A stretch of 64,000 nucleotides of DNA. Origin: Dehalogenimonas sp. WBC-2 (lineage in GTDB: Bacteria > Chloroflexota > Dehalococcoidia > Dehalococcoidales > Dehalococcoidaceae). The stretch covers positions 1,299,902 to 1,363,901 of the forward strand of contig CP011392.1 of the NCBI GenBank assembly GCA_001005265.1, read 5' to 3'. Positions within the stretch are counted from its first letter, which is position 1, and each line of letters opens with the position of its first letter. Position numbers and translations under genes: made by a program. Under the pieces are notes generated by a model, which was given only the letters and a program-made list of their open reading frames with translations, made no database searches and was not told where the DNA came from. Positions 24,349 through 33,550 of the stretch are shown here, in pieces.

Positions 24349-26712
24349 GTGAAATCCAAATCAAATAACAAATCCAAAAGCGCGATGGTTAAAACCGTGG
24401 CCCGGAAACCGGTTAAGGTATCCAGAACCGCAAAACCCAGGGTTTCTCATAACTCAGCGGCTCCCAAAAAACAAACGGGGTTTGCATGGTTCGGCTGGCT
24501 ATTAGTTATCATCGGCCTTGCCGCCCTGCTGGTATGGCAGCGTACCAATATCGATACATTTATAAATCAGGTATTCTCCGGCACCGCCGCGGTCTTCGGC
24601 TGGGGTTTGCTGCTGGTTGTGCTGGGAATAATCGTCTCCATTGCCATATTTAAACGTGAAGCCGTGGCGGTGTTCGCTCGCAAAACCACCTTCATCTACT
24701 GGTACAGATGGCTGGGCGCCTTAACTCTGGTTTTGGCTTTTTGGGGCATGTTAGGGCTGGGCGGTTCCGGTGGCACCGTCGGCCTGGCTATAATCGGCTC
24801 AGACACCGGTTCAGGTGGCTGGTTACGTATTATTGGGCTGTTATTTCTATCATTCGTTTTGCTGGTTCCGGTGGCTATCAAATGGCTGGGGGGCATAATC
24901 AGCCGACCTTTCAGAGTACCCAAACAGCCTCCGTCAACAGAAAACTCCCACCCATACCCCTTTGCCGCTGAAGAAAACAGGCAACCACAACTGAGACCTG
25001 CCTTGGCCGGTGATAAGTTTCGCCTCAGCAGGACTAAACCACCGCTGCCGGAGCTTGCTACCACCATTCCAGCCTCTGTCCTGATAAGCGGCGATAGTCA
25101 GCCAACAGCAAAATTGCCAGCACCTGAAGCAGGCATAGTAGAAACCAAAGAAGACCGAGCCAACCGAAATGAAGGCAGAGACCTTAAACAGGTTGCGCAG
25201 GATGTGTGGCGGAAATACGGTGAGACGGCCACTATGTTAACCTCTGACGGCTGGCGGCTGCCACCAGTGGACATTCTGGATTACACCCCCGAAATTGAAT
25301 ACGGCGAGGCCGATAATCAACTTAGGGCCCGGATGATTGAAGAGGCACTCAGCAGTTACGGCGTCGAGAGCGCCGTTGTCCAGATCAACGCCGGCCCTAC
25401 GGTGACACAGTTTGGCGTCGAACCTGGTTGGGACCGGCGCTATAAGGAACTCAAGGAAAAGGACAAGGATGGTAATACCGTCACCAGGCAGGTGGAAACC
25501 GGCCGCACACGGGTGAAAGTTGACCGCATTTCCTCATTAGCCAACGACCTGGCACTGGCTCTGGCCGCACCGTCGATTCGCATTGAGGCCCCCATCCCCG
25601 GTAAATCCCTGGTTGGCATTGAAGTGCCCAACGCCATGCTCGGCAGCGTTAGTATGCGCACGGTCATTGAAACTACCGCCTTTCAAAAATTGAAGGCCAA
25701 AGCACCTCTGTCTATCGCTCTGGGCAAAGGAGCAGGCGGCGAGGCTGTCGTCGGTGATATGGCTAAAATGCCACATCTTTTGATCGCCGGTGCCACCGGT
25801 TCCGGTAAAACGGTTTGCCTTAACGCCATTATCTGTTGCATTCTGATGAATAACACACCGAGCGAGGTCAAATTCATTATGATTGACCCCAAACGGGTGG
25901 AATTAACACCTTACAACTCAATGCCCCATCTGGCAGCGCCGGTCATTGTAGATGTGGATAAAGCTATTGGCGCACTCAAATGGCTGGCTGGTGAAATGGA
26001 CCGCCGTTACAAGCAGATGGCCTCGGTTACGGCGCGCAACATTGAAGCTTACAACAAGAAGCCAGGCGTGGAGAAGATGCCATTCCTGATTCTGGTTATT
26101 GATGAGTTGGCCGACTTGATGATGGCTGGCTTTGATGATGTGGAACACCTTCTTTGCCGTTTGGCCCAAATGGCACGAGCCGTGGGTATTCATTTGGTGG
26201 TCGCCACTCAGCGTCCTTCAGTTGATGTCATTACCGGCCTGATCAAAGCTAACTTCCCCACCCGCATCAGTTTTGCCGTGACGTCTCAGGTGGACTCCCG
26301 CACTATTTTAGACTCTGTTGGCGCTGAGAAACTTCTGGGCCGCGGCGATATGCTTTACATGCCCACCGACGCCGCCAAACCCAAACGGCTGCAAGGCTGT
26401 TTTGTCTCTGATCTAGAAACTGAACGTCTGGTCTACTTCTGGAATGGCCAGCGCCCCGAACCTCAGACGCCTATGCTCAAGGTTGAAGAATTGGCTCCGG
26501 TGCAAAGTGGTGGTGACAGGAAGACGCAGCGTGACAGTCTCTTTGAGACAGCAGTGAACCTGGCCAGAGAATCAGGCACCATCTCTGCTTCTTTTCTTCA
26601 ACGCAAGTTGCATATCGGCTATCCCCGCGCCGCCCGGTTGGCTGATGAAGTCAGAGAGGAACTGGGACAAGACATGGATGACGGCGGGGCTGAGGTGCCT
26701 GAAGACGATTAA
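24349..26712 (+). CDS. ftsK: DNA translocase FtsK/SpoIIIE
   Basis: A 787-residue septal DNA pump. The basic N-terminus (rich in KSK) is followed by four transmembrane helices between about 45 and 185, then a linker. The motor domain carries Walker A GATGSGKT near 480 and Walker B LILVIDELADLMM near 585. The C-terminal gamma domain (about 720-780, RESGTISASFLQRKLHIGYPRA-type winged helix) would read polar KOPS-like sequences. The start is GTG 24349 with a weak ribosome site. It is monocistronic; a tRNA promoter follows. Confidence 0.95.
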   Translation: MKSKSNNKSKSAMVKTVARKPVKVSRTAKPRVSHNSAAPKKQTGFAWFGWLLVIIGLAALLVWQRTNIDTFINQVFSGTAAVFGWGLLLVVLGIIVSIAIFKREAVAVFARKTTFIYWYRWLGALTLVLAFWGMLGLGGSGGTVGLAIIGSDTGSGGWLRIIGLLFLSFVLLVPVAIKWLGGIISRPFRVPKQPPSTENSHPYPFAAEENRQPQLRPALAGDKFRLSRTKPPLPELATTIPASVLISGDSQPTAKLPAPEAGIVETKEDRANRNEGRDLKQVAQDVWRKYGETATMLTSDGWRLPPVDILDYTPEIEYGEADNQLRARMIEEALSSYGVESAVVQINAGPTVTQFGVEPGWDRRYKELKEKDKDGNTVTRQVETGRTRVKVDRISSLANDLALALAAPSIRIEAPIPGKSLVGIEVPNAMLGSVSMRTVIETTAFQKLKAKAPLSIALGKGAGGEAVVGDMAKMPHLLIAGATGSGKTVCLNAIICCILMNNTPSEVKFIMIDPKRVELTPYNSMPHLAAPVIVDVDKAIGALKWLAGEMDRRYKQMASVTARNIEAYNKKPGVEKMPFLILVIDELADLMMAGFDDVEHLLCRLAQMARAVGIHLVVATQRPSVDVITGLIKANFPTRISFAVTSQVDSRTILDSVGAEKLLGRGDMLYMPTDAAKPKRLQGCFVSDLETERLVYFWNGQRPEPQTPMLKVEELAPVQSGGDRKTQRDSLFETAVNLARESGTISASFLQRKLHIGYPRAARLADEVREELGQDMDDGGAEVPEDD

Positions 26713-26774
26713 ATCTCTCAATCCAAACGATAATCCAGCCTTCTCAGCTTAGATGGTGAAACAAGCATTCCAGC

Positions 26775-26803
26775 TTGACCAAGATTAGTGGAACGGCTAC
26801 AAT
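26775..26803 (+). promoter_or_regulatory. Promoter of the tRNA cluster
   Basis: TTGACC (26775-26780), a 17-base spacer and TACAAT (26798-26803), 17 bases before tRNA-Phe. This is the clearest sigma-70 type promoter in the area. Confidence 0.7.
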
Positions 26804-26820
26804 ATCATGCGTTGTCAAGC

Positions 26821-26896
26821 GCCGAGGTAGCTCAGTCGGTAGAGCAGTGGACTGAAAATCCACGTGTCCCCAGTTCAAGTCTGGGCCTCGGCACCA
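26821..26896 (+). tRNA. tRNA-Phe (GAA), CCA encoded
   Basis: Acceptor GCCGAGG pairs with CCTCGGC. The anticodon arm is GTGGA-CTGAAAA-TCCAC with anticodon GAA. The T arm is CCCAG-TTCAAGT-CTGGG. The 3' CCA is encoded (26894-26896). Confidence 0.95.
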
Positions 26897-26930
26897 GACT
26901 TGTTCTTTAAAAATGTTCGGCGAATAACGG

Positions 26931-27018
26931 GCCAGAGTGGCGGAATGGTAGACGCGGCAGTCTCAAAAACTGCTAGGGGGCAACTCCTGTGTCGGTTCGA
27001 GTCCGACCTCCGGCACCA
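26931..27018 (+). tRNA. tRNA-Leu (CAA), CCA encoded, acceptor mismatch
   Basis: Anticodon arm GCAGT-CTCAAAA-ACTGC gives CAA. A long variable arm (TAGGGGGCAACTCCTGT) and T arm GTCGG-TTCGAGT-CCGAC follow. Acceptor GCCAGAG against CTCCGGC has an A4-C69 mismatch. CCA is encoded at 27016-27018. Confidence 0.92.
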
Positions 27019-27040
27019 TCTTCTACCAATACAGAAGCAT

Positions 27041-27114
27041 TGCCGAGTTGTGTAGTGGTAGCACGAAGGACTTTGAATCCTTTTGCCCAGGTTCGAACCC
27101 TGGCTCGGCAGCCA
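27041..27114 (+). tRNA. tRNA-Gln (TTG), CCA encoded
   Basis: Acceptor TGCCGAG/CTCGGCA, anticodon arm AAGGA-CTTTGAA-TCCTT (anticodon TTG), T arm CCAGG-TTCGAAC-CCTGG. CCA follows discriminator G. It would be charged via Glu-tRNA(Gln) and GatCAB if no GlnRS is present. Confidence 0.95.
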
Positions 27115-27124
27115 AAACTAACGT

Positions 27125-27199
27125 TCCCGAGTAGCTCAGTGGTAGAGCGGTCGGCTGTTAACCGATTGGTCGAAGGTTCGAATCCTTCCTCGGGAGCCA
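27125..27199 (+). tRNA. tRNA-Asn (GTT), CCA encoded
   Basis: Acceptor TCCCGAG/CTCGGGA, anticodon arm GTCGG-CTGTTAA-CCGAT (anticodon GTT), T arm GAAGG-TTCGAAT-CCTTC, then G and encoded CCA. Confidence 0.95.
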
Positions 27200-27369
27200 C
27201 ATTATTGTTCTACCAGTCCAACAACATCGGTTACAGCCTTTTATAATCCTACACGGCTTTAGGACTGAATGAACCTATTTTTCCTCGCGGTAATTTTTCT
27301 TCCACGCTTTCTCAGGTGGTGCTATACTTCTATATAGCCATTATATCCAGCGCTATTTAGGAGAATACC

Positions 27370-27477
27370 GTGTCAGATGAAACCATCGGCAGAATTCTAG
27401 TCATAGTAATCATCGTTTTAGGCGCGGCACTGATCTACGGTATTGTTCGGGGGCTTTCAAAGCGCGCTAAAAAATAG
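27370..27477 (+). CDS. Tiny single-helix membrane protein (35 residues)
   Basis: GTG 27370 lies six bases after AGGAG, and TGC-TATACT (27326-27334) is a matching promoter. The product begins MSDETIGRILVIV, has one transmembrane helix (about 8-26) and ends with basic RGLSKRAKK. Too short for homology; the expression signals are the main evidence. Confidence 0.5.
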   Translation: MSDETIGRILVIVIIVLGAALIYGIVRGLSKRAKK

Positions 27478-27488
27478 CCCACTGTCAG

Positions 27489-28076
27489 CTAGATTACCCC
27501 GTACTGAAAGAACACCACCAGCACGATGATTGCTGACACAAGTATGCCAGCAATGACCTGCCCAAGCGTATGCTGTGCCAAAACTACTCTGGACCAACCC
27601 ATCATCGGTACTAGCAATATTGATGGGAGAGCCCACCAGCCATACACTATATGCAAGATGACTACCAGAGCCGATACAGTAGAGGTGTGAACACTAATTT
27701 TCCACCATAGATTGATGGCAGAGAAAGTGGCAGCGGTTACCAAGCCCGAAACCAGCATCGCCACCAACACACTCGGCGCGTGCAGCCAATTGAGCAGAAG
27801 CATTGTAAACACCACAAAGAACAACCCGATTACATATATTCGGTGACGCTGATGCCTCCGGTTGGAAAACAGGGCATCCATTCTTCCTGTTCTGACAAAA
27901 TACATGGCAATAAGGAGAATGGGCATAAACAGCAAGCCGGTTACCAACAGGAACCACCCGAAAGCCTGTACGGCACTAGCCGCCCCCTTGAAGGATAAGA
28001 CTGCCAGAACAATCAAGCCAATGACCAGCGGGTTCAATCCATCAGAAAGATAATTAGCTAATTTTACTTTGGTCAA
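27489..28076 (-). CDS. PAP2-superfamily integral membrane phosphatase
   Basis: A 195-residue protein with six hydrophobic helices. The acid-phosphatase core is seen in KISVHTS (K and H positions) and GWSRVVLAQHTLGQVIAG (SR...H). The last Asp of the usual SRxxxxxHxxxD is replaced by Gln (HTLGQ), as in some relatives. Substrates could be undecaprenyl pyrophosphate or other lipid phosphates; the sequence does not decide. A TGT-TATAAT box on the minus strand near 28109-28117 is the likely promoter. Confidence 0.78.
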   Translation of the reverse strand: MTKVKLANYLSDGLNPLVIGLIVLAVLSFKGAASAVQAFGWFLLVTGLLFMPILLIAMYFVRTGRMDALFSNRRHQRHRIYVIGLFFVVFTMLLLNWLHAPSVLVAMLVSGLVTAATFSAINLWWKISVHTSTVSALVVILHIVYGWWALPSILLVPMMGWSRVVLAQHTLGQVIAGILVSAIIVLVVFFQYGVI

Positions 28077-28198
28077 TCGTTCTGACTCATTTCTTTATAA
28101 TAGAAGGTATTATAACATAGGCTCTGTAACGTACCCCATTTTAAGCCCATGGTTTTAATGTACTGACAGTATCGCAATCCGATTATGTTAACCTTGCC

Positions 28199-28747
28199 TC
28201 AAGGGTCAATGTGATTGTTTAATTGGCAGACAAAATTCTGAACTATGTGGTCATCCCTAACGATAGAATGATTGATCCCGTAACGGCTTTTTAGTCTGTA
28301 TGGCACACAGCAGCAACGGCAGCAATTACAAATGGCATAATAGTGACCTTTGCACTGCATCATAATTGACATGAGGCCAGCTTCTTTGCAGCGTTTAACC
28401 AAAGTTTTGGCCTCATCCTTACCAACTTCTCTGAACTTATGCTCAGCATCAGCATAAACATCTTTCCCAAAACCGACAACTATCTCTGCTTCCAGCGGAC
28501 TGTCGCAATTATGGAAAACTTTACGGCAGGCACATTCACCGATTGCCACCCAGCCAGCGGCATCTATAATCTGCTCTGCCTCTCCCGACTTTAATGCAAA
28601 ACCACCATGCTGCCGCCGCGCATATGAATTGGCAACCGCACGAACAGCATTTCCCAATAAAGGTACACGAACCAGCGGCGCTAACATCATGTATATGCGT
28701 AAAAAACTAGATTGATGACGGCCATAAAATGGTAATGAATGATGCAT
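28199..28747 (-). CDS. Cys-rich putative iron-sulfur protein
   Basis: A 182-residue protein with two Cys clusters: GECACRKVFHNCDSPLEAEI near 70 and YAICNCCRCCCVPYRLKSRY near 138. Such CxC...C and CxCCxCCC patterns suggest Fe-S or other metal binding. The N-terminus (about 16-35) is hydrophobic and basic, so membrane attachment is possible. It has GAGGAAC before the ATG and a TGA-TATAAT promoter. It is divergent from the Wood-Ljungdahl operon. I cannot name the family with confidence. Confidence 0.65.
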   Translation of the reverse strand: MHHSLPFYGRHQSSFLRIYMMLAPLVRVPLLGNAVRAVANSYARRQHGGFALKSGEAEQIIDAAGWVAIGECACRKVFHNCDSPLEAEIVVGFGKDVYADAEHKFREVGKDEAKTLVKRCKEAGLMSIMMQCKGHYYAICNCCRCCCVPYRLKSRYGINHSIVRDDHIVQNFVCQLNNHIDP

Positions 28748-29080
28748 GATTGTGTGTTCCTCGTATTTCGATTATATCAGAATCACGAAGAAAACAGGTT
28801 GGGAAACTTGCCGCAGTGCCCCAATCAGCCGAGACAGTCCAGAGGAACGGATTGCTTTAGTAAGCCTCAGAATAGTAAAAATACCGGAAAATAGTATATT
28901 CTTAGAGGACTTGATGAATATGGAACTGTTAGGTAGCTTGCCGCATTGTCTGACGGTAAGCGGCCTGCGATGAAGATATTCCAGTTAGCAAGAGTATGGA
29001 CAACAAGTCGCCGTTTGCGTTATTCATCATAGATTTAGCCATACAACTCCGGAATAGCTTAGAGAAAGGAGACGTGTTAA
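28748..29080 (+). other. Intergenic leader of the Wood-Ljungdahl operon
   Basis: This 333-base interval lies between divergent genes. CTTGCCGCAGTG (near 28808) and CTTGCCGCATTG (near 28937) recur, and GCCGC/GCGGC near 28941-28964 can pair. I see no match to known THF, ZTP or cobalamin riboswitches. A frame at 28746-28973 has no ribosome site and is not called. Confidence 0.3.
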
Positions 29081-30847
29081 GTGGTCAAACTTGATCCTAC
29101 CCAACTGCAGGATTGGCAAATCGCCGAAGAAACCGAAAAGACAATGAAACCGGTAAGCCAGTTGGCAGCAGAATGGGGTCTCCTTAATGAAGAACTCCTG
29201 CCATACGGTCATTTCCTCGGAAAGGTGGACTACGCAGCGGTAACAGATAGATTCAAGGATCAGCCGAATGGTAAATATATCGATGTCACAGCCATCACGC
29301 CCACCCCTCTAGGCGAAGGCAAGAGCACAACGACCATGGGTCTGGTTCAAGGCCTGGCAAAACGCAAAGTCAGCGTTTCAGGCGCCATTCGTCAGCCATC
29401 CGGAGGACCGACATTCAATATAAAAGGCAGTGCGGCCGGCGGCGGCCTGTCTCAATGCATCCCGCTGACGCCTTTTTCACTGGGACTGACCGGCGACATT
29501 GACAGCATAACCAACGCCCATAACATGGCAATGGTTGCTCTGACCGCCAGAATGCAACACGAAGCCATCAATACAGATGAGTTTCTAGCTAAACGCGGCC
29601 TCAAGCGCCTGAACATTGACCCTCACAACGTACCGATGCGCTGGGTAATGGATTTCTGCGCCCAGTCATTACGAGATATCATCATCGGTCTTGGCAGCAA
29701 AACCGATGGCTTCATGATGCGCAGTGGGTTTGCTATCTCGGTTAGTTCCGAAGTCATGGCTATTATGGCCGTCTTTACCAGTCTCAAAGACTTAAGAGAA
29801 CGAATATCCAGAATTGTAGTAGCTTATGACCGCCAGGGGAATGAGGTTACAACCAAAGATCTGGAAGTGGATGGGGCAATGACCGCCTGGTTGGTGCGGG
29901 CTTCCAACCCCAATCTGCTGCAGACCATCGAAGGCCAGCCGGTGATGGTGCATGCCGGACCGTTCGCCAACATCGCCGTCGGGCAATCATCCATTGTCGC
30001 CGATCAGCTAGCCCTCAAGCTTTCCGATTATCATGTCACCGAGAGCGGCTTTGGAGCTGATATCGGTTTTGAGAAATTTTGGAACATCAAGTGCCGGTTA
30101 AGCGGCCTCAAACCAAACTGTGCCGTTATCGTCGCCACGGTGCGGGCGCTCAAGATGCATGGGGGTGGAGCCAAGGTGGTTCCAGGCAAACCTCTTGATG
30201 CTGTCTATACAGAATCAAATCCGGGGTTAGTCGAAAAAGGGGTAGTCAACCTTCTAGCTCATATCGAAACGGTGAAAAAGTCAGGGATGAATCCGGTAGT
30301 ATGTATCAATCACTTCCATACCGACTCAGAAGAAGAAATCAAAGTTGTAAAACAGGCCGCGGAAAGCGCCGGTGCCCGGGTGGCAATTTCCCGTCACTGG
30401 CAGTTAGGGGGTGACGGGGCTTTAGAGTTGGCCGATGCAGTAATTGACGCCTGTGAAGAAGAAAACAGCTTCCGGCTCCTGTATGAAGATAAACTCCCGC
30501 TCCGGGCGCGTGTCGAAAAAATCGCCAGAGAAGTTTACGGGGCGGATGGCGTGAATTACACCCCGGAAGCCTTGGCGAAAGCGCAGACGATAGAGGCCGA
30601 TGAATCTAAACGCTCCTTTGCCACCTGCATGGTAAAAACCCATCTGTCTTTATCACACGATCCGGCACTCAAAGGCCGACCGACAGGATGGACATTACCA
30701 ATTCGGGATATCCTGGTTTATAACGGAGCCCGGTTTATCGTCCCCGTTGCCGGTGATATTAAACTAATGCCCGGTACATCATCCGACCCCGCCTTCAGGC
30801 GAATTGATGTTGACGTAAAAACAGGCAAGGTCAAGGGGTTATTTTAA
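29081..30847 (+). CDS. fhs: Formate-tetrahydrofolate ligase
   Basis: ATP-dependent formylation of THF, the second step of the methyl branch. The P-loop TPLGEGKST is at about 75-83 and the family core [10 protein letters not shown] follows. Length 588 is somewhat above the usual 556-560. The start is GTG 29081, nine bases after GGAG. It is the first gene of an eight-gene same-strand run through acsE, and the next gene begins at the base after its stop codon. With folD it would run formyl-THF to methylene-THF in either direction. Confidence 0.96.
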   Translation: MVKLDPTQLQDWQIAEETEKTMKPVSQLAAEWGLLNEELLPYGHFLGKVDYAAVTDRFKDQPNGKYIDVTAITPTPLGEGKSTTTMGLVQGLAKRKVSVSGAIRQPSGGPTFNIKGSAAGGGLSQCIPLTPFSLGLTGDIDSITNAHNMAMVALTARMQHEAINTDEFLAKRGLKRLNIDPHNVPMRWVMDFCAQSLRDIIIGLGSKTDGFMMRSGFAISVSSEVMAIMAVFTSLKDLRERISRIVVAYDRQGNEVTTKDLEVDGAMTAWLVRASNPNLLQTIEGQPVMVHAGPFANIAVGQSSIVADQLALKLSDYHVTESGFGADIGFEKFWNIKCRLSGLKPNCAVIVATVRALKMHGGGAKVVPGKPLDAVYTESNPGLVEKGVVNLLAHIETVKKSGMNPVVCINHFHTDSEEEIKVVKQAAESAGARVAISRHWQLGGDGALELADAVIDACEEENSFRLLYEDKLPLRARVEKIAREVYGADGVNYTPEALAKAQTIEADESKRSFATCMVKTHLSLSHDPALKGRPTGWTLPIRDILVYNGARFIVPVAGDIKLMPGTSSDPAFRRIDVDVKTGKVKGLF

Positions 30848-32779
30848 ATGGACCAACAACCACCCGTAAAATTTAAGGTGTTTTTCCAGCCTGATAACGT
30901 GGCGGTTGAAGCCGGGCGCGGTGACAACCTGCTGGAAACAGCCCGCCGGGCAGGCGTGGGAATCCTGGCCTCCTGTGGTGGAGACGGCGTTTGTGGCACC
31001 TGCAGGGTTATCATCAAACAGGGAGAGGTTGAAAGCCCGTGCAGTTTGCATTTAAGCCCGGGGGAATTTGATGCCGGTGTTCGTCTGGCTTGTCAGTGTA
31101 AAGTAATGAGCCACCTCACGGTTGAGGTTCCCCCAGAATCATGTGCCCCGGCGTCTGAAGGACACCTGCGTTCACTAATAACCAATGAAGAAGCCATGAC
31201 TGCCTGTGACTGGCGTTTTGCCCCTCCGGTATTTAAGCTGTTCCTGAAACTTGCCCCGCCCACCCTTGAAGATAACTCCAGCGATCTGACTCGCCTTGAA
31301 CGCGAATTAGAACACCAAGGCATAAAAAACACCCGGTTCAATATCGGTTTGCTGAAGAAAATTACCGCTGCAGTGCGGGACGGCGCATGGAACGTGACAT
31401 TAACCGTATTAAAGGAATCTGACGGGCTCCGGTTGACCAGTATCCAACCGGGCGATACCAGGTCCAGATTTTTTGGCGTAGCTTTCGATATTGGCACAAC
31501 CGGCGTCCGGGGCGAACTTCTTGATTTGAACGAAGGCAGCGTGTTGGCGCAGGGTGTAGAGTACAACAGCCAAAGGAATTACGGTGACGATGTTATCAGC
31601 CGTATTTCATATGCCGGTAAATCCGGCGGACTTGAAAAATTGCAACTGGCCATCGTAACCAACCTCAATCAACTCATTATTGAGATGACACAGAAGGCTG
31701 GAGTACAGACAACTGATATAGACCAAATCTGCGTGGCGGCCAATACCACAATGGTTCAATTGTTATTAGGTCTGGATCCCAAGCCTCTGCGCCTGGCACC
31801 ATATGTACCGACGGCAACAATTCTGCCCACTTTTCCAGCAGGGGATTTCAAACTGAGCGTCAACCATGACGTACCTTTGATTGTAATGCCTTCAGTGGCA
31901 AGCTACATCGGTGGTGATATTATTTCCGGTCTGATGGGTACCGGCATCTTTCAGCGACAGGAAACGGTGCTTTACATCGATATCGGCACTAATGGTGAAA
32001 TTGTGGTTGGTAACGCCGAATGGATGATCAGCGCCTCATGCTCCGCCGGTCCGGCTTTTGAGGGTGGCGGTATCCGCCACGGGATGATAGCAACCAGTGG
32101 CGCTATCGAAGGCTATAATATCGATAAGCCAAGCCAGAAAATAACAATTTCTACTGTCGGCGGCGGCAAACCCCGCGGTATTTGCGGGGCAGGACTGATA
32201 AGCATGGTAGCGGCGTTGTTTGCCGCCGGAATCATAGATCAAAAAGGGAAATTCCAGGACGGCAAATCGGAGCGGGTCAGATCCGGGACAGACGGCTTTG
32301 AATACCTCCTGGTAGAAGCGCTAGACAGCGAAACCGGCAAGGATATCGTGCTGACCGAAATTGATGTGGATAACCTGTTGCGCGCCAAGGGCGCCATGTA
32401 CGCCGGGTATCAAACTCTTCTGTCCAGTGTTGATATGGCTTTTGACCAACTGGATAAAGTGGTGATCGCTGGCACCTTCGGCAGTTGTCTTAATATAGAA
32501 GACGCGGTAACTATCGGCCTGCTCCCGGACATTGACCGCAATAAATTCCGATTCGTAGGCAACGGTTCACTTTTAGGTGCCCGGTTGTGCAGCTTTTCCA
32601 GGGAACTGGTCGAAGCAAGCAAAGGCGTTGCCCGATTAGTAACAAACGTAGAACTCTCGGAAAACAACGCGTTCATGGACAATTACATCGCATCAATGTT
32701 CCTGCCTCACACTAATTTTGACCTGTTTCCTGAAGTCAAACGACGGCTGTCCACTCTAGCAGAAGAGACTTCATCATGA
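30848..32779 (+). CDS. RACo-like corrinoid reductive activator (2Fe-2S plus ASKHA ATPase)
   Basis: A 643-residue protein. The N-terminal plant-type ferredoxin domain has ligands C43, C49, C52 and C65. The large C-terminal ASKHA ATPase domain shows GVAFDIGTTGVRGELLD near 208, LYIDIGTNGEIVVG near 377 and VIAGTFGSCLNIEDAV near 540. Family members spend ATP to drive low-potential reduction of Co(II) to Co(I) in the corrinoid iron-sulfur protein, rescuing oxidised AcsCD. The tail of the gene overlaps cooC by ATGA. Its position between fhs and acs genes fits this role. Confidence 0.93.
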   Translation: MDQQPPVKFKVFFQPDNVAVEAGRGDNLLETARRAGVGILASCGGDGVCGTCRVIIKQGEVESPCSLHLSPGEFDAGVRLACQCKVMSHLTVEVPPESCAPASEGHLRSLITNEEAMTACDWRFAPPVFKLFLKLAPPTLEDNSSDLTRLERELEHQGIKNTRFNIGLLKKITAAVRDGAWNVTLTVLKESDGLRLTSIQPGDTRSRFFGVAFDIGTTGVRGELLDLNEGSVLAQGVEYNSQRNYGDDVISRISYAGKSGGLEKLQLAIVTNLNQLIIEMTQKAGVQTTDIDQICVAANTTMVQLLLGLDPKPLRLAPYVPTATILPTFPAGDFKLSVNHDVPLIVMPSVASYIGGDIISGLMGTGIFQRQETVLYIDIGTNGEIVVGNAEWMISASCSAGPAFEGGGIRHGMIATSGAIEGYNIDKPSQKITISTVGGGKPRGICGAGLISMVAALFAAGIIDQKGKFQDGKSERVRSGTDGFEYLLVEALDSETGKDIVLTEIDVDNLLRAKGAMYAGYQTLLSSVDMAFDQLDKVVIAGTFGSCLNIEDAVTIGLLPDIDRNKFRFVGNGSLLGARLCSFSRELVEASKGVARLVTNVELSENNAFMDNYIASMFLPHTNFDLFPEVKRRLSTLAEETSS

Positions 32780-33531
32780 CCAGAACCATCGCCATGGCAG
32801 GAAAGGGGGGTACCGGTAAGACCTCACTGGCATGTTTGATAGTCAGGTATCTGGTTAAACGCGGCGGGGCACCGCTGCTGGCGGTAGACGCCGATCCGGC
32901 GGCTAATTTTGGACTGGGTATGGCCATAGAGGTTAATCAAACCATTGGTTCGGTGCTGGCAGAATTCAATGCAAACAAAGGCCTCATACCACCCGGGTTA
33001 TCAAAGGACGCTTATCTAAACATCAAGTTCAATAACGCCATAGCAGAAAGCCAGGGGGTAGATTTAATCACGATGGGCAGAGGTGAGGGCGCCGGCTGCT
33101 ATTGCTTCCCCAATAATGTGCTCAAAAGTTTTATTGACAATCTAATGCCCAACTATAAATATATGGTAATGGACAATGAGGCCGGATTAGAACATCTTTC
33201 CCGCGGCACGACACAACATATCGATGACCTGGTCATGGTGTCAAACCACTCAATTAAAGGCGTACGCACCCTTAATACCGTGCTTCAATTGGTCCGAGAG
33301 CTAGGACTGGATATCAAGAGAAAGTGGGTTGTAATAAACCAGGCGCCGGTGCGTGTGGATCCTCTGGTGAACGCTGAACTGGCGCGCTTGGGTATATCCC
33401 CAGATATAGTGGTGCCGCTGGAAAATCTGATCTTGGATTATGATTTACAGCAGCGTTCGCTCCTTGAAATGCCGGAGGATTCATCAGCGGTATCTGCCAT
33501 TGACGAGTTCATGAAAAAACTTCTATCCTAG
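32776..33531 (+). CDS. CooC/AcsF-like nickel-insertion ATPase
   Basis: A 251-residue MinD-type P-loop ATPase. The deviant Walker A KGGTGKT starts at K10. The CxC pair C108/C110 (GAGCYCF) is the dimer metal site of CooC/AcsF. Known members mature the Ni sites of CODH or acetyl-CoA synthase. No CODH gene is in view, so ACS (acsB) is the probable client and AcsF the better comparison. It overlaps the upstream gene by 4 bases; folD follows after 19. Confidence 0.9.
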   Translation: MTRTIAMAGKGGTGKTSLACLIVRYLVKRGGAPLLAVDADPAANFGLGMAIEVNQTIGSVLAEFNANKGLIPPGLSKDAYLNIKFNNAIAESQGVDLITMGRGEGAGCYCFPNNVLKSFIDNLMPNYKYMVMDNEAGLEHLSRGTTQHIDDLVMVSNHSIKGVRTLNTVLQLVRELGLDIKRKWVVINQAPVRVDPLVNAELARLGISPDIVVPLENLILDYDLQQRSLLEMPEDSSAVSAIDEFMKKLLS

Positions 33532-33550
33532 AAAACAAGAGGAGTAAGTT

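Noticed and set aside
26973-27200. Minus-strand frame across the tRNA genes (GGRTRTDTGVAP, EEGFEPSTNRL)
   Set aside because: This is the familiar false protein produced by translating antisense tRNA genes.
28746-28973. 75-codon frame before fhs
   Set aside because: No ribosome site, no family, and it overlaps the divergent promoter region.
28780-29070. Cobalamin, THF or ZTP riboswitch upstream of fhs
   Set aside because: GGGAAACTTGCCGCAGTG looks a little like a cobalamin core but the GGTG, GCCACTG and closing elements are missing; no ZTP or THF core is found.
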